Assembly (NCBI GenBank): GCA_023437865.1
Contig: JAEZFE010000509.1
Location: 1-6,917 of the forward strand
Direction: 5' to 3'
DNA length: 6,917 nt
Origin: Pseudomonadota bacterium
GTDB taxonomy: Bacteria > Pseudomonadota > Alphaproteobacteria > Rhodospirillales > Magnetospirillaceae
A program made the translations under genes and the position numbers. This document shows positions 5,806 to 6,917 of this stretch, in pieces (position 1 is the stretch's first letter; the number at the start of each line of letters is the position of its first letter). The notes beneath the pieces are model-generated. The model was given only the letters and a program-made list of their open reading frames with translations, had not been told where the DNA came from and ran no database searches.

Positions 5806-6459
5806 ATGCCCCCGTTGTTTCGGCTGGACGGCATCCGCTTCGCCTATGAGCGCGGCCACCCGGTGCTGGACGGCGCCTCGTTCCACCTGGCGCCCGGCGA
5901 GAAGGTGGCGCTGACCGGAGCCAACGGCTCGGGCAAGACCACGCTGTTCCACCTGATGGTCGGGCTGCTGAAACCGGCAGCCGGCACCGTCGAAGCCTTC
6001 GGCGTGCCACGCCGGGCGGAACGGGACTTCAAGGAGGTGCGCGCCCGCGCCGGCATCCTGTTCCAGGACAGCGACGACCAGCTGTTCTGCCCCACGGTGG
6101 CCGAGGACGTCGCCTTCGGCCCGCTTAACCTGGGCAAACGCCCGGCGGAAGCCCGCGCCATCGTCACCGAGACCTTGGCAATGCTGGGCCTCGACGGCTT
6201 CGAGGACCGCATCACCCACAAGCTGTCGGGCGGCCAGAAACGCCTGGTGGCGCTGGCCACCGTTCTGGCCATGCGGCCCGACGTGCTGCTGCTGGACGAA
6301 CCCACCAACGCCCTGGACGACGCGACCGCGGCGCGGCTGACCGACATCCTGCTCGGCCTGCCCCAGGCCATGGTCGTCATCTCGCACGACAAGGCCTTCC
6401 TCGGCCGCATCGCCACGCGGCGGGTCCGGCTGCATAATGGGCGTCTGACCGACGAGTAG
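5806..6459 (+). CDS. nikO: NikO/CbiO, ATPase component of ECF Ni/Co importer
   Basis: This cytoplasmic ABC ATPase powers the importer. All motifs are present in its 217 residues: Walker A GANGSGKT (38-45), Q-loop Q87 in ILFQDSDDQLF (the QDxDDQLF form is typical of ECF ATPases), AEDVAFGPLNLG (99-110), signature LSGGQ (140-144), Walker B VLLLDEP (160-166), the D-loop region with ALD (169-171) and switch histidine H194. It starts one base after the nikQ stop with no clear ribosome site of its own, so it probably depends on coupling to nikQ translation. It is shorter than many CbiO/EcfA proteins of about 270-280 residues because it ends soon after the H-loop and lacks the C-terminal extension. 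It is a single ATPase gene and would act as a homodimer. Confidence 0.95.
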   Translation: MPPLFRLDGIRFAYERGHPVLDGASFHLAPGEKVALTGANGSGKTTLFHLMVGLLKPAAGTVEAFGVPRRAERDFKEVRARAGILFQDSDDQLFCPTVAEDVAFGPLNLGKRPAEARAIVTETLAMLGLDGFEDRITHKLSGGQKRLVALATVLAMRPDVLLLDEPTNALDDATAARLTDILLGLPQAMVVISHDKAFLGRIATRRVRLHNGRLTDE

Positions 6460-6473
6460 AAGGACGAGTCGGA

Positions 6474-6917
6474 ATGGCCCGCAACATCCTGATCCTCGGC
6501 GGCACCACCGAAGCCTATGCCCTGGCGCGTGAGTGCACAGCCCTGCCCGATCTGCGGGTGATCTCGTCGCTGGCCGGGCGCACCGCCCATCCCCGCCTGC
6601 CGGTGGGTGAGGTGCGCATCGGCGGCTTCGGCGGGCCGCCGGGGCTGGCCGCCTATCTGCGGGAACACCGCATCGACGCGGTGGTGGACTGCACCCATCC
6701 CTTCGCCGCCCGCATGGGCTGGAATGCCGCCGAGGCCTGTGCGGCGGCAAGCGTACCGCTGCTGCGGCTGGACCGTCCGGCCTGGGTGCGCCAGGACGGC
6801 GATCTGTGGGACGAAGTGACGGAGTGGCCCGAGGCTGCCGCCCTGGTCGGTGCCCAGTCCAAGCGCGTGCTGATGGCGGTGGGGCGTCAGGAACTGGAGC
6901 CATTCGCGGGCCTGGAT
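6474..6917 (+). CDS. cobK: CobK, precorrin-6A reductase, N-terminal part (cut by right edge)
   Basis: CobK (CbiJ in the anaerobic route) reduces the corrin macrocycle of precorrin-6A (or its cobalt form) with NADPH during cobalamin synthesis. The 148 codons seen include the family marks: ILILGGTTEAYALA (5-18) as the nucleotide-binding start, SLAGRT (32-37), GGFGG (49-53), DCTHPFA (DATHPFA in most members), RPAW and VLMAVGRQEL near the window end. Members are about 240-260 residues, so roughly 100 are missing. The start at 6474 has AAGGA nine bases upstream and lies 14 bases after the nikO stop with no terminator between, so it is probably read from the same transcript. A cobalamin enzyme at the end of a NikR-headed importer operon is notable because cobalt is used by this pathway. 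No B12 riboswitch was seen upstream of nikK, nikM or cobK. Confidence 0.92.
   Translation, partial: MARNILILGGTTEAYALARECTALPDLRVISSLAGRTAHPRLPVGEVRIGGFGGPPGLAAYLREHRIDAVVDCTHPFAARMGWNAAEACAAASVPLLRLDRPAWVRQDGDLWDEVTEWPEAAALVGAQSKRVLMAVGRQELEPFAGLD

Noticed and set aside
5782..6903. 373-codon minus-strand open frame opposite nikO and cobK
   Set aside because: The plus strand carries complete ABC ATPase motifs and CobK motifs; the minus-strand product shows no recognisable fold.

Overview
The window is GC-rich, tightly packed DNA of proteobacterial type. The gene content and residues look most like an alphaproteobacterium of the Rhodospirillales (Magnetospirillum-like), but that placement comes from recall of similar proteins and not from a search. 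No rRNA, tRNA, CRISPR array, insertion sequence or phage gene was seen.

Left part, minus strand (1-2142). Three genes read leftward. The first in reading order is a complete class II glutamine amidotransferase of the EgtC/YafJ type (1360-2142). Next is an 87-residue protein with eight cysteines and a zinc-ribbon look (994-1257). The last is the N-terminal half of a YbaL-type Kef cation/proton antiporter that runs off the left edge (1-874). A sizeable imperfect hairpin (1313-1354) lies between the amidotransferase and the cysteine-rich gene.

Right part, plus strand (2291-6917). A 148-base divergent intergenic region separates the amidotransferase from nikR, a nickel-responsive repressor with all four high-affinity nickel ligands and an unusual C-terminal tail of fourteen alternating histidines. 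After a 147-base gap containing a good candidate NikR operator half-site comes an ECF-type nickel/cobalt importer in the order nikK-nikM-nikL-nikQ-nikO. Junctions in nikM-nikL-nikQ-nikO are overlapping or one base apart, which indicates one translationally coupled transcript. The row ends with the first 148 codons of cobK (precorrin-6A reductase, cobalamin synthesis), 14 bases behind nikO.

How the parts fit. NikR bound to nickel would shut off the importer through the operator in front of nikK. NikK and NikL are exported or membrane-anchored accessory proteins, NikM is the metal-specific membrane component, NikQ the transmembrane coupling protein and NikO the ATPase. The nickel regulator at the head and a cobalamin enzyme at the tail of the same gene row leave the true substrate (Ni2+, Co2+ or both) open, and this is the main biological question in the window.
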